A DNA stretch of 64,000 bases from Acidipropionibacterium sp. (GTDB lineage Bacteria; Actinomycetota; Actinomycetes; Propionibacteriales; Propionibacteriaceae): contig JALCLH010000011.1 in NCBI GenBank assembly GCA_022647765.1, positions 62,001-126,000 of the forward strand, written 5' to 3'. A program made the translations under genes and the position numbers. Of the stretch, positions 22,376 to 31,378 are shown piece after piece. Positions within the stretch are counted from its first letter, which is position 1; each line of letters starts with the position of its first letter. The notes under the pieces were generated by a model. That model did not search any database and was not told the origin of the DNA. It saw only the letters and a program-made list of their open reading frames with translations.

Positions 22376-22461
22376 CACCACCAGACTTACAGAGTGAAAT
22401 GTGCACCTGTGGTGGTCGTCGAGATTCCCAGACCGCGGAGAACCGGGTGGGGTGGCGCGAT

Positions 22462-23005
22462 TCAGCGGCGGTCCGGTGGGCCTGGAGCTGGCGGGCCTTG
22501 GGGGCCAGGAGGATTCGGGGGACTCTGGAGATTCGGGGGAGACGGGGGGATGGTGTCCAGCTCCGGCGTCTCCTCGGGCCAGATGAGTTCGACGGTGCAC
22601 GGCGCGTGATCGATGATGAACCGGGCGGCCCGGCCCAGGCTGCGCGGGCCGAGCCGGCTGCGGTCCCCATCGCGGGCCATCACGAACCAGTCTGCGCCGT
22701 CGGCCGCTTCGACGACGGCCCGCTCGGTGCGTCCGGTGAGGACGGCGGTGGCGGCTTCCCGCCCCAACCGAGCTGTCGCCCTCCCCAACAGACTCTCGGC
22801 CTGCTCGGTGGCCATCCGGGTGGTCTCGCCGGAGGGGCCGGCGGCGTCTTCCCCGGCCCATCAGCGAGCGGTCCATCCCAGGCGGTATCACCTCGGTGGG
22901 ATCGGCCGCGGCGATCAGCGAGATCTCGTCGTCGCCATGATGGTCGCGCAGGGCGTCGACGACCGCGGGCCAGGTGCCCGGGGCGATCCAGGCTGTGACT
23001 CTCAT
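22462..23005 (-). CDS. Universal stress protein (UspA-like), frameshifted near 22850
   Basis: MRVTAWIAPGTWPAVVDALRDHHGDDEISLIAAADP plus ORF 22462..22815 LLGRATARLGREAATAVLTGRTERAVVEAADGADWFVMARDGD. Confidence 0.6.
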
Positions 23006-24336
23006 CGGTTCGCTCCCATGAGTTCGGCTGCCGCCCACAATGCCACGGTGCAGGCCACCAGACAGGCCGGCACTGTGATGAGACCCAGCTTGGTGAACTC
23101 CGCGGTCTCGGCGTCATGATCGTGGGAGGCGACGATCCGGCGCCACAGCAGGGTGGCCAGGGAGCCCACGTACGGTGAGATTGGGTCCGACATTCACGCC
23201 GATGAGCACCGCGAGCACCGCCGTCGGCCCGGAGGCGGCGACCAGCGGCAGCATCACCAGCACGGCTGGCAGATTGTTGACCAGGTTGGCCAGCACGGCC
23301 GCCATCAGGGTGATGAGCAGCAGGCTGCCCAGGCCGTGGCCGTCCGGGATGACGGTGCGCATCGCCGCCGCCACGCCGTGATCGACGACCGTCGCGACGA
23401 TGATGCTGAGGCTCAGCACGAATGCCAGGAACCATGGATTGGCCGCCCGACCCAGGCTCCGCGAGTTCGTCGATCCGCTCCCGGCGTCCCGACCCTGGAG
23501 TCGGTGAGGAGCCGCTTGGCGCAGATCACCGCGACCCCGACCAGGGCGGCCCAGAAGGGCTCGGCCCCCAGCACCGACAGCACCACGAAGCCGGCCAGGG
23601 TGAGGGCCAGCACCACCAGGGAGAAGACCGGAACCGCGATTTTCTGGTCCTCGGCGCTCCGGTAGTCGGCGTCCCCCGTGCCCTCGGCGTCCTCGGGGCC
23701 GGAGGAGACCGACAGATCGGTGGCGAAGTAGCGGCGATGGGCGACGTACTCGATGAGGATGGCCACCAGCCAGGGGCCCGCCATCAGCGCGGCGAACCGC
23801 GGGAAGGTGATCCCGGCGGCGGTCAGCGCGAGGAGATTGGTGAGGTTGGAGACCGGCAGCAGCAGGGAGGCCGAGTTGGCCAGGTGGGCGGCGCCGTAGA
23901 CGTAGGGCTTCGGGCGTGCCCCGACCCGCGCGGCGGTGGTGAAGATCACCGGGGTGAGCAGCACGATGGTGGCGTCCAGGCTGAGCAGCGCGGTCGTCAC
24001 CGATGCCGTCACGAAGACCAGGGCCAACAGGCGCACCGGGCTGCCGCGCGATCCCCGGGCCATCAACCGGCCCGCCAGGTCGAACATGCCCTCGGCCTGG
24101 CACAGGTGGGCCAGCATCAGCACGCCGGCCAGGAAGAGGACGGTGGGGAGCATCTGGTCGATCTTCGACCAGGCCTCGGACCAGCTGATCGCCCCGAGGA
24201 CGCACAGCAGCAGAGCCCCCGGAACCGCCGGCACCGCCTCGGGCAGGTCCCGCGGCCGGATGACGGCGAACACCAGCACGATCGCGAGGATCGCGGCCGC
24301 GACCGCCTCGGCCGGCCAGGAGGTGAGCATCCCCAC
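23002..24336 (-). CDS. ArsB/SLC13-like ion transporter permease, frameshifted near 23460 and 23190
   Basis: MLPTVLFLAGVLMLAHLCQAEGMFDLAGRLMARGSRGSPVRLLALVFVTASVTTALLSLDATIVLLTPV; continues LMAAVLANLVNNLPAVLVMLPLVAASGP. Confidence 0.7.
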
Positions 24337-24425
24337 ACCCTATGCATCCGCGGGGCGGCCGGAGCGGGCCGGTGACGGAGACGGGCGGTCCCAGCCCGTC
24401 GGCGGATCGTGGGGTGGCCGGAAAG

Positions 24426-24504
24426 GGTGAACATTTCACTCGCATAAGGGGGCTGATCCGCGCTTCGCTGCGCTCCGCGTCTCCTTAGGCGAGTGAAATG
24501 TTCA
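24426..24504. repeat. Palindromic repeat family A, copy 3 (uninterrupted)
   Basis: GGTGAACATTTCACTCGCATAAGG...CCTTAGGCGAGTGAAATGTTCA. Confidence 0.9.
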
Positions 24505-24584
24505 GGTCACCTGCGGATCGCGCCCCTGGGACAGCCGGAGTGGGGCGTACCAGGGGCGCGGAATGCGTTTTCCGACGGCTCAGC

Positions 24585-25854
24585 TCACTCGGGGAGGCCG
24601 TAGGGCAGCTCGGGATGCTCGGCGGAGATCTCCATCAGCCGGTTGTACTTGGCCACCCGCTCGCCGCGCGCCGGGGCGCCGGTCTTGATGTGGCCGCAGC
24701 CAGTCGCCACCGCCAGATCGGCGATGAAGGTGTCCGGGGTCTCGCCGGAGCGGTGGGACATGAACTGCCGGTAGCCCGCGGCCGCGCAGGTGCGCTGGGC
24801 GTCCAGGGTCTCCGAGACGCTGCCGATCTGATTGAGTTTGATGAGCGAGGCATTCGCCACGCCCTTCTCGATGCCCCGGGAGATGATCGCCGGGTTGGTG
24901 CAGAAGATGTCGTCGCCGACCAGCTCGACCTTTCCGCCCAGCCTCTCGGTGAGGCGCTGCCAGCCCTCCCAGTCGTTCTCGGCCAGGCCGTCCTCCAGCA
25001 GCCACACTGGGAACTCGTCGATGATCTTCTCGTAGCGCTCGATCATCTGGTCGGAGCTGAAGCGCTCCCCGGCCACGACATAGGAGCCGTCGTCGGCCCG
25101 GAACTCCGAGGATGCCGGATCCATCGCGATGGCGACGCCTTCGCGTCCGGGTGTGTAGTCGGCCGCCTCGATGGCCGAGACGATGGTGGCCAGCACCTCC
25201 TCCGGCTGGGCGATGTCGGGGGCGAAGCCGCCCTCGTCGCCCAGACCGACCGGATGACCGGCCGCCGCCAGCTTCTTCTTCAGCGCCGCATAGATCTCCG
25301 AGCCGGCGCGCACCGCCTCGGCGATGGTCGGCAGCCCCAGCGGGCAGATCATGAACTCCTGGAAGTCCAGCGGGTTGGCGGCATGGACGCCGCCGTTGAG
25401 GACGTTGAAACACGGCACCGGCAGCCGCGGGGTCTGGGACCCGATCGGCCGGCAGGAACTCGAAGAGCTCCTTGCCCTGGGAGGCGGCGACCGCCCGGGT
25501 GAAGGCCATCGAGACGCCGAGGATCGCATTGGCGCCCAGCGTCGCCTTGTTCGGGGTGCCGTCCAGGTCGATGAGGGTGCGGTCGAGCTCCTCGACGGTC
25601 TCGAAGGGCTTGCCGACGACGGCTTTCGCGATCGGGCCGGTGACATTGCCGACCGCCTTGAGCACCCCCATGCCGGAGTAGCGTGCCGGATCGCCGTCTC
25701 GCAGTTCGACGGCCTCGCGAGCGCCGGTGGAGGCGCCGGAGGGGACCTGGGCCTCGGCACGGGTTCCGTCGTCCAGGGTGAGCTTGACCTTGACGGTCGG
25801 GCGGCTGCGCGAATCGAGAATCTCGAGGGCGCTGAGTGTGGTGATGGTGGGCAT
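24585..25854 (-). CDS. eno: Enolase, frameshifted near 25440
   Basis: MPTITTLSALEILDSRSRPTVKVKLTLDDG...; GLGDEGGFAPDIA; IKLNQIGSVSETLDA; FMSHRSGETPDTFIADLAVATG. Confidence 0.92.
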
Positions 25855-25904
25855 TGCTACTCCTCAACCGAATGTGCACGCGGTTCCTACACGTGCAACG
25901 ACGT

Positions 25905-25963
25905 GCAGGGACCATCAGCCATCTGGCGGTTCGGGAGAGCTCCCGGGCGGGTTCCATCGCCCC
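25905..25963 (-). promoter_or_regulatory. Fluoride riboswitch (crcB motif) upstream of eno
   Basis: Minus strand GGGGCGATGGAACCCGCCCGGGAGCTCTCCCGAACCGCCAGATGGCTGATGGTCCCTGC matches fluoride aptamer layout (GGCGATGG..CCCGCC..AACCGCC..GGCTGATGG). Confidence 0.9.
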
Positions 25964-26151
25964 ACTTGACAGTAGCAGGGGGACTACCCCCTTGCATCCC
26001 CCGAGCGGTACGAGCCTGCGTGAATCTTGGGGTTCGCCGATGGCTGGGTCTGGTGGTCGTGTCGGTGGGAAGGCGCCGTGCGCCAGGGGAGTACCCGTCG
26101 CGACCTCCTGCGGGGACTTTTGCGGGTGGAGGGGTCCGCCGCGCCGTCAAT

Positions 26152-26230
26152 GGTCCCGATCACTCCCGACACGCCTGCAGAAACGGCGCTCCCGATGCAG
26201 AAACACGGCGTATCGGGAGTGATCGGGACC
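26152..26230. repeat. Palindromic repeat family B, copy 2
   Basis: GGTCCCGATCACTCCCGACACGCC...TATCGGGAGTGATCGGGACC. Confidence 0.85.
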
Positions 26231-26330
26231 ACCTGGGCCGACGCCTTGCCACCCGCAGCGTCGCGTCTCACCTGCCGATCCACTCCGGCGTCTCGTATAG
26301 GCTGTTGCCGAGGACGCACCGAGGTGCGAC

Positions 26331-26412
26331 TTCATGGGCGATGGACCCCGCCCGTGCCCGCGCTATTGGGAGCCGGACACGAACCGCCAGATGGCTGATG
26401 GGCCCTGCCTCG
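26331..26412 (+). promoter_or_regulatory. Fluoride riboswitch (crcB motif) upstream of usp-crcB-crcB
   Basis: GGGCGATGGACCCCGCCC...GAACCGCCAGATGGCTGATGGGCCCTGCC, sharing the 21-nt 3' strand with the eno riboswitch. Confidence 0.88.
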
Positions 26413-26482
26413 TGGGAGGGCCGCGCCCGGCGCGGTCCCGCAGGAGGCGGGCGCCCGTGCTCGCCGGATGGTGAGGTTCCAG

Positions 26483-27030
26483 ATGGCTGATGTACCCCAG
26501 CCGGGGCTCGACAGATTGGTCGATTTCAGATCGGGGCCGGTACTGGCCGCCAGTCGTTCCCGGTCAGAATCCACTCATCGCGGTGACGGCGGCGCGACTG
26601 TCCGAAGGCGCTCGGGCACCCCTTCCTCCACCTCGCCTTCGTCGACACCACCCGCTACACGGTCGAGGAGTTCCCCGACGGCGCGGTGCGCCACGCGGCC
26701 ATCGATCCCGACGCCGACGCCGGGGACTGGCGACCGGTGCTCTCCGGCCTGGAGAATCAGGCCGCCAAGGCCCTTGAGGGAACCGGCGTCGACTGGAAGG
26801 TCTGGTATCTGGCCGGTCGGCCGGACCGGGCCCTGACCCACCTGGCGCGCGCCGTCGACGCCTCGGTGATCGTCGTCGGACCGCGTCCCCACAAGGGCGG
26901 ACGCCGGTTGCGCGAGCTCGCTGAGGGGTCTGTCGCAAACCATCTGGCACACCATCAGCACCGCCCGGTGCTCACCGTGCCGGTCGAGGTCGTCGACTGG
27001 AAGGACGAACGCGCACCGTGGAGACCGTGA
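26483..27030 (+). CDS. Universal stress protein (UspA-like), frameshifted in the first ~50 codons
   Basis: MADVPQPGLDRLVDF then HLAFVDTTRYTVEEF and ORF 26686..27030 ending LTHLARAVDASVIVVGPRPHKGGRRLRELAEGSVANHLAHHQHRPVLTVPVEV. Confidence 0.7.
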
Positions 27031-27536
27031 CTACTGAGGACGCCGCCGACCGCAAGCCCGGCAGACCCGCGCCGATGTGGGCCCTGGCGCTGCTGGTGGC
27101 GGCCGGCGGCTGCATCGGGACCCTGGCGCGGGCGCTGCTGGAGAGCACCTTCGCGACGCCGCACGGCCACCTCCCGGTGACCACGCTGCTGATCAACCTG
27201 GTCGGGTCGCTGATCCTGGGCATGCTGCTCGAGGGCCTGGCGCGCACCGGGGACGACGTCGGCGTCCGCAAGGCGGTCCGGCTCGGCGTGGGCACCGGAG
27301 TGATGGGCGGATTCACCACCTACTCGACCTTCATGGTGGAGATCGACCGGCTGATCGGCGGCGGGTCGGCCGCCCTCGGACTGATCTACGCCGTCGGCTC
27401 GGTGGTGGCCGGCGTGCTGTGCGCGGTCGCCGGGATCACGGTGGCCCGCCGGGCGGTCTCGCGGCTCGAACGGCGTCCCGAATCCTCCGGATCTGCCGGA
27501 TCTGCCGGATCCAAGGGTCAGGGGGCCCGCCGATGA
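27018..27536 (+). CDS. crcB: Fluoride channel CrcB/Fluc subunit 1
   Basis: AAGGCIGTLARALLESTF..TLLINLVGSLILGMLLEGL..GVMGGFTTYSTFMVE; downstream of fluoride riboswitch. Confidence 0.92.
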   Translation: METVTTEDAADRKPGRPAPMWALALLVAAGGCIGTLARALLESTFATPHGHLPVTTLLINLVGSLILGMLLEGLARTGDDVGVRKAVRLGVGTGVMGGFTTYSTFMVEIDRLIGGGSAALGLIYAVGSVVAGVLCAVAGITVARRAVSRLERRPESSGSAGSAGSKGQGARR

Positions 27537-27892
27537 TCTGGCTGTTCGTCTCGCTGGTCGGCGGACTCGGCTCGGCGACCCGATTCGTGGTCGATTCGTG
27601 GATCGCCCGGCACAATCGCCTCAACACCCCGATGGGGACCATCGTCATCAATGTGACGGCCAGTTTCGTGCTCGGCCTGGCCACCGGGATGGGGATCGAC
27701 CACACCATGACCAAGGCCTGGACATCGGTGATCGGCACCGGGTTCTGCGGCGGCTACTCGACTTTCAGCACGGCTTCGGTGGAGGGCGCCCGGCTCTTCC
27801 TGTCCGGGCGGACCCGGGCGGGCCTGCTGCACGGCGGCGGGATGCTGCTGCTCAGCACCCTCGCCGCCGGGCTGGGAATGGTCATCGGCTGA
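27533..27892 (+). CDS. crcB: Fluoride channel CrcB/Fluc subunit 2
   Basis: MIWLFVSLVGGLGSATRFVVDSWI..GTIVINVTASFVLGLATG..GTGFCGGYSTFSTASVE. Confidence 0.92.
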   Translation: MIWLFVSLVGGLGSATRFVVDSWIARHNRLNTPMGTIVINVTASFVLGLATGMGIDHTMTKAWTSVIGTGFCGGYSTFSTASVEGARLFLSGRTRAGLLHGGGMLLLSTLAAGLGMVIG

Positions 27893-27993
27893 TTCTCGGG
27901 TGGGCTCCGGGGTTGAGCTGGAACGGGGAGTGGGAGCCGGCCGGGAGAGCCGGCGTCACCGTCCGGCCTGGAGTCGGAGCCGACAGCCGACAC

Positions 27994-28854
27994 TCAGCCC
28001 AGAAGAGCCAGCTCGTCGGCGGTGAGCTCGAGATCGGCGGCCTTGAGGGAGTCCAGGATCGTGGCGCTGCGGTGCGACCCGGGGATCGGGATGACGTGCG
28101 GGCCCTTGGCCAGCTCCCAGGCCAGGATCACCTGGGCGCGGCTGATGCCACGGGCGTCCGCGACCTTCTGGAAGGGCTCGAACAGCGGCGCGTCGAGGGG
28201 CCTGCGATAGCCGCCCAGCGGGCTCCAGGCCACGAAGGCCAGGCCGAGCTCCCCGGTGACCTCGATCTCCGGCTCCGAGCTGCGGAAACCGGGGGAGAAC
28301 TGATTCTGGACGGCGATCAGCCTGTCGCCGAGAATCCGGTGGGCCAGCCGGATCTGCTCGGGGTCGGCGTTGGAGATCCCGACGGTGGCCGCGATCCCCT
28401 CCTCGAGCAGGTCCGCGAGGGCTCCGATGACCTTCTCATAGGGGACGTCGGGGGAGGGGCGGTGGGAGTAAAGAAGGTCGATGGTGTCGACGCCGAGCGC
28501 CCGGGCGGATTCGTGGGCGCGCTCCTTGAGATGGTCCGGCTCGTCGTCGATCCCCCAGGTCGGCTTGCCGTCGGTGAAGTTGCGGAAGTGCCCGACCTTG
28601 GTCGCGATGGTGATCTTCGACTGGTCCCCGGACCAGGTGCGCAGCGCCTCGGCGGCCAGCCCCTCGCCGTACTGCGGGGTGTCCCCGGAGGGGTAGTAGG
28701 CCCAGGCGGTGTCGATATGGGTGACGCCGGCGTCCAGGGCGTCGTGGATGACGCCGATCGCGGTGGACCGGTCGGGGCGTCCCTCGATCGCCAGCGGCAT
28801 GTTGCCGTAGGAGATGGCGCTGGCCTGGTAGGGGCCGAGCTTGCGGTACTTCAT
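27994..28854 (-). CDS. Aldo/keto reductase
   Basis: AKR layout: DALDAGVTHIDTAWAYYPSGDTPQYGEGLAAEAL, TKVGHFRNF, HVIPIPGSHRSATILDSL. Confidence 0.9.
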   Translation of the reverse strand: MKYRKLGPYQASAISYGNMPLAIEGRPDRSTAIGVIHDALDAGVTHIDTAWAYYPSGDTPQYGEGLAAEALRTWSGDQSKITIATKVGHFRNFTDGKPTWGIDDEPDHLKERAHESARALGVDTIDLLYSHRPSPDVPYEKVIGALADLLEEGIAATVGISNADPEQIRLAHRILGDRLIAVQNQFSPGFRSSEPEIEVTGELGLAFVAWSPLGGYRRPLDAPLFEPFQKVADARGISRAQVILAWELAKGPHVIPIPGSHRSATILDSLKAADLELTADELALLG

Positions 28855-28945
28855 CGGATCCTCCTGACAAATGGGAGACGCGGTCTGCGGCGTCCCCCCG
28901 ACCCTACGCGGCCACCGGTCGTGGAGCTGATGGAAAAATGACGAA

Positions 28946-28984
28946 ATCCCCTCCGGCTCAGTGTTTCACCTAGCCGGAGGGGAT
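28946..28984. terminator. Perfect 13-bp hairpin terminator (chromosomal terminator originally downstream of tRNA-Leu)
   Basis: ATCCCCTCCGGCT...AGCCGGAGGGGAT; directly abuts the 31-bp att repeat. Confidence 0.75.
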
Positions 28985-28985
28985 C

Positions 28986-29016
28986 TCCCTGCTGTGCGCG
29001 AGAGAGGAGTTGAACC
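28986..29016. repeat. att direct repeat distal to tRNA (31 bp, identical to 38222-38252)
   Basis: TCCCTGCTGTGCGCGAGAGAGGAGTTGAACC. Confidence 0.95.
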
Positions 29017-29066
29017 AAACGTGAAACCCGCTCCCACAAGGAAACGAACAGTCTCCAAGGTCAGAC

Positions 29067-29095
29067 GTGCCAGATACATGCCAGATGGAACCCCA
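29067..29095. repeat. Candidate integrase arm-type site (copy near distal att)
   Basis: GTGCCAGATACATGCCAGATGGAACCCCA; 27/29 identical to 38104-38132. Confidence 0.6.
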
Positions 29096-29207
29096 CAACA
29101 GAGGCACACCCCTTGGTACTCCGTGGGGTGGAGGGTGGGTGTCTGACGCCCACCGGGCCGGCCAGGCAGGTTGCTGCTACTCGAACAATGTTCCAGCACG
29201 TTCCAGT

Positions 29208-29357
29208 AGCCGGCCCGCGCGAGGTGGGGATCACCCATCGCAGCTGTGTCACATGACACACCTGCCAGGTCCGGCCCGCGCGAGGTGGGGATCACCACCT
29301 GCGTTGCAGGTTTTGAAGTGTCGGGCGCCGTCCGGCCCGCGCGAGGTGGGGTGCGCC
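29208..29357 (+). CRISPR. CRISPR-like mini-array: 3 repeats (28 nt), 2 spacers (33 nt), type I-E-like repeat, no cas genes nearby
   Basis: Repeats AGCCGGCCCGCGCGAGGTGGGGATCACC (29208-29235), GTCCGGCCCGCGCGAGGTGGGGATCACC (29269-29296), GTCCGGCCCGCGCGAGGTGGGGTGCGCC (29330-29357); exact 61-bp period; last repeat degenerate at 3' end. Confidence 0.72.
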
Positions 29358-29853
29358 AGGCGCAGGGCATCGGGGCCCTGGGGGGTTGACCCTGTCCGCC
29401 GGTGTCTCAGGTCGGCCCGGAGGCATTCGACGTCTCTCCGAAGCCCGATTTCCTCGTGAGGGTGAAAACCGGGCTGAAGCGAGCCTCCAGACGGAGGTTC
29501 GGGAAGGGTGCCAGCAGCCGCACCCAGGACCGTGCTGACCCGCTCCACGGGCCTATCGGCGGCGTATCCGACCGGTGACGTGCCAGGGTGGGGAGAATCC
29601 AACATTTCAGCACTCCGGACAGCGAGACACCTCGCGAGCGCTGTATCAGGCCTTGTCGGAGGCTCCTCCCCCACCCCGGCAGGTGGCGGCCCCGAGCTGC
29701 CCATCACCACTGGGGGTGGGTGCTCGGGGCCGTGTGACCGCTTCGGCGCTGGGGACTGTCGACGCCTAGGAAAGCCAGTCGCCCATCGGTCCCGGTCGGC
29801 CCATGCCTGATGCTGCCGGGTGGCGTTGACGCCGGAGCGGTGGTGTGAGGGGG

Positions 29854-30228
29854 TTAGGCGGGTGGTGCGCCTGTCGGGTTGATGGTGAAGGCTTGGGAGG
29901 CGTTGACCTCGGGGGTGAGGAGGTCGATGAGCTGGTCGGTGAGGATCAGGCCGGGGGCACTGTCGGTGTAGCGGCGTACCGAGGTGGCGTCGTCGATCGA
30001 GACCTGCACCGAGGTGGCGCCGTCGGCGGGGCGGGTCAGGCGGGTGGTGACCATCGCGGTGATGGCGTAGCCGAGGAGGTCGGGGTCGAGGCCGTCCAGG
30101 GTGCCGAAGTGCTTGGCGATGATGAGGGCGGATTGGGTGATCCATCGGGCCACCTGCTGGGCCTCGACCTGGGTGAGGTCTCGGCCCAGCTCGGTGGTGA
30201 TGTCATCCGGGGTGACGGGGTAGGTCAT
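29854..30228 (-). CDS. Putative phage head-tail connector/adaptor-like protein
   Basis: 124-aa ORF immediately downstream of the capsid gene: MTYPVTPDDITTELGRDLTQVEAQQVARWITQSALIIAKHFGTLDG. Confidence 0.5.
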   Translation of the reverse strand: MTYPVTPDDITTELGRDLTQVEAQQVARWITQSALIIAKHFGTLDGLDPDLLGYAITAMVTTRLTRPADGATSVQVSIDDATSVRRYTDSAPGLILTDQLIDLLTPEVNASQAFTINPTGAPPA

Positions 30229-30232
30229 TGGA

Positions 30233-31096
30233 TCAGGCGCTGAGGCTGATCTTCTGGATCGCGGCGGGGTGGGGGAACAGGGTGGTGATGCGCATGGTTG
30301 CGCGGACCATGACCTGATCGGAGGTGAACTTGACCGACTCGTCGCGGCGCACGTCGACGTCCTCGCGGATCACGCCGAGCACCAGGCCGTTGGCGGGGAT
30401 CGCCCACACGGTCCCGGTCGTTACTGCGGCCGAGCTGTAGAGCGGGACTCCGGCGATCACTCGGCGGGTCGGCTGGGTGGGGTCGGCGCCGAGGAGGGGA
30501 AGGTTGGAGTCCTTGGCGGACTTGAGCTTGGCGAGAGCCAGGGCGTCGGCGGGGTTGGCGACGAACGCGGCCAGGGTGGCTCCGACTCCCTCGGCGGCGT
30601 AGACCGCTGAGACGAACGGGTCGGAGTCGGCCCACACGGCCCCGGCGTCGATGGCGCCCACGCCGGTGATGTCGCCTAGGCCACGGGGCTGGTCGGTGTT
30701 CTGGCCTCGGGCCCCGAAGAACGCGGCGTCGATCTTGCGGGAGATGTCGCGGGCCAGACCGTTGCCGACCTGCTGGGCGGCGTCGGGATCGGAGTCGTTG
30801 GCGAGTTCGCGACTGACGGTGACCAGGCCGGCGAGCTTGTAGAAGCCGTCGGTCTCCTCAGCCAGAGCGCCTTCGGATGCGGGGATCTCTCCGCCTTCGG
30901 GGACCCATGCGGCTGTGGGGTCGGAGTTCCAGACGGGGACCCGGTAGTCGTGGACGCGCTGGGCGGTGGAGGCCAGGCCGCCACACCCAGACAGGATCGT
31001 GAAGGCGACGGAGTCGGCGGTGACGGGCTTGATGATGAGGTCCCCAGTCTCGTCAGGGAACCAGGTTGCGGGCTGTCCGCTGGTGATCATTGCCAT
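30233..31096 (-). CDS. HK97-family phage major capsid protein
   Basis: VPVWNSDPTAAWVPEGGEIPASEGALAEETDGFYKLAGLVTVSRELANDSDPDAAQQVGNGLARDISRKIDAAFF...GVIREDVDVRRDESVKFTSDQVMVRATMRITTLFPHPAAIQKI. Confidence 0.82.
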   Translation of the reverse strand: MAMITSGQPATWFPDETGDLIIKPVTADSVAFTILSGCGGLASTAQRVHDYRVPVWNSDPTAAWVPEGGEIPASEGALAEETDGFYKLAGLVTVSRELANDSDPDAAQQVGNGLARDISRKIDAAFFGARGQNTDQPRGLGDITGVGAIDAGAVWADSDPFVSAVYAAEGVGATLAAFVANPADALALAKLKSAKDSNLPLLGADPTQPTRRVIAGVPLYSSAAVTTGTVWAIPANGLVLGVIREDVDVRRDESVKFTSDQVMVRATMRITTLFPHPAAIQKISLSA

Positions 31097-31378
31097 GAGA
31101 TCTTCTCAATTCTGGCGACACAGAAATGGAGTCGCCAAGTAGGAATGTGTTTCCTGCTCGGCGGCTCCGTAACGGCCTGCCAGGGCTCCCCGGCACACGG
31201 GGTGACGTGCCGGCCGGTGGTGCTCCGTGACGGTCTCCGTGGCCGGCGGGTGGGGTCCGGGATCAGGGCTAGCCTCCTGTCCCGGACCTCCCCGGTTGCC
31301 GTCTCGGCATTGTCCGAAACGCGAGTGCGGGACGGCCTCAACAGCTAGTTGAATTGTATCAGATCGGACTGATAATCC

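Larger units (their letters stand above)
20978..22393 (-). mobile_element. IS110-family insertion sequence, copy 1 (1416 bp), transposase frame-disrupted
   Basis: Near identical to copy 2; bounded by GA (TC on transposase strand) at 20976-20977 and 22392-22393. Confidence 0.9.
20911..22406. repeat. Palindromic repeat family A, copy 2, split by IS110 copy 1
   Basis: Left arm GGTGAACATTTCACTCGCCCAAGG at 20911; right arm CCTTACGCGA (20968-20977) / GTGAAATGTGCACC (22394-) interrupted by the IS. Confidence 0.85.

Noticed and set aside
28986-29016. Second tRNA-Leu gene at the distal att site
   Set aside because: Only the T-arm/acceptor 3' portion is present; the rest of the tRNA is missing, so it is an att duplication
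29249-30145. 298-aa minus-strand ORF across the repeat array
   Set aside because: Its repeated peptide (HPTSRGPD/VIPTSRGPD) is just the translation of the 61-bp repeats; Pro/Arg-rich artefact
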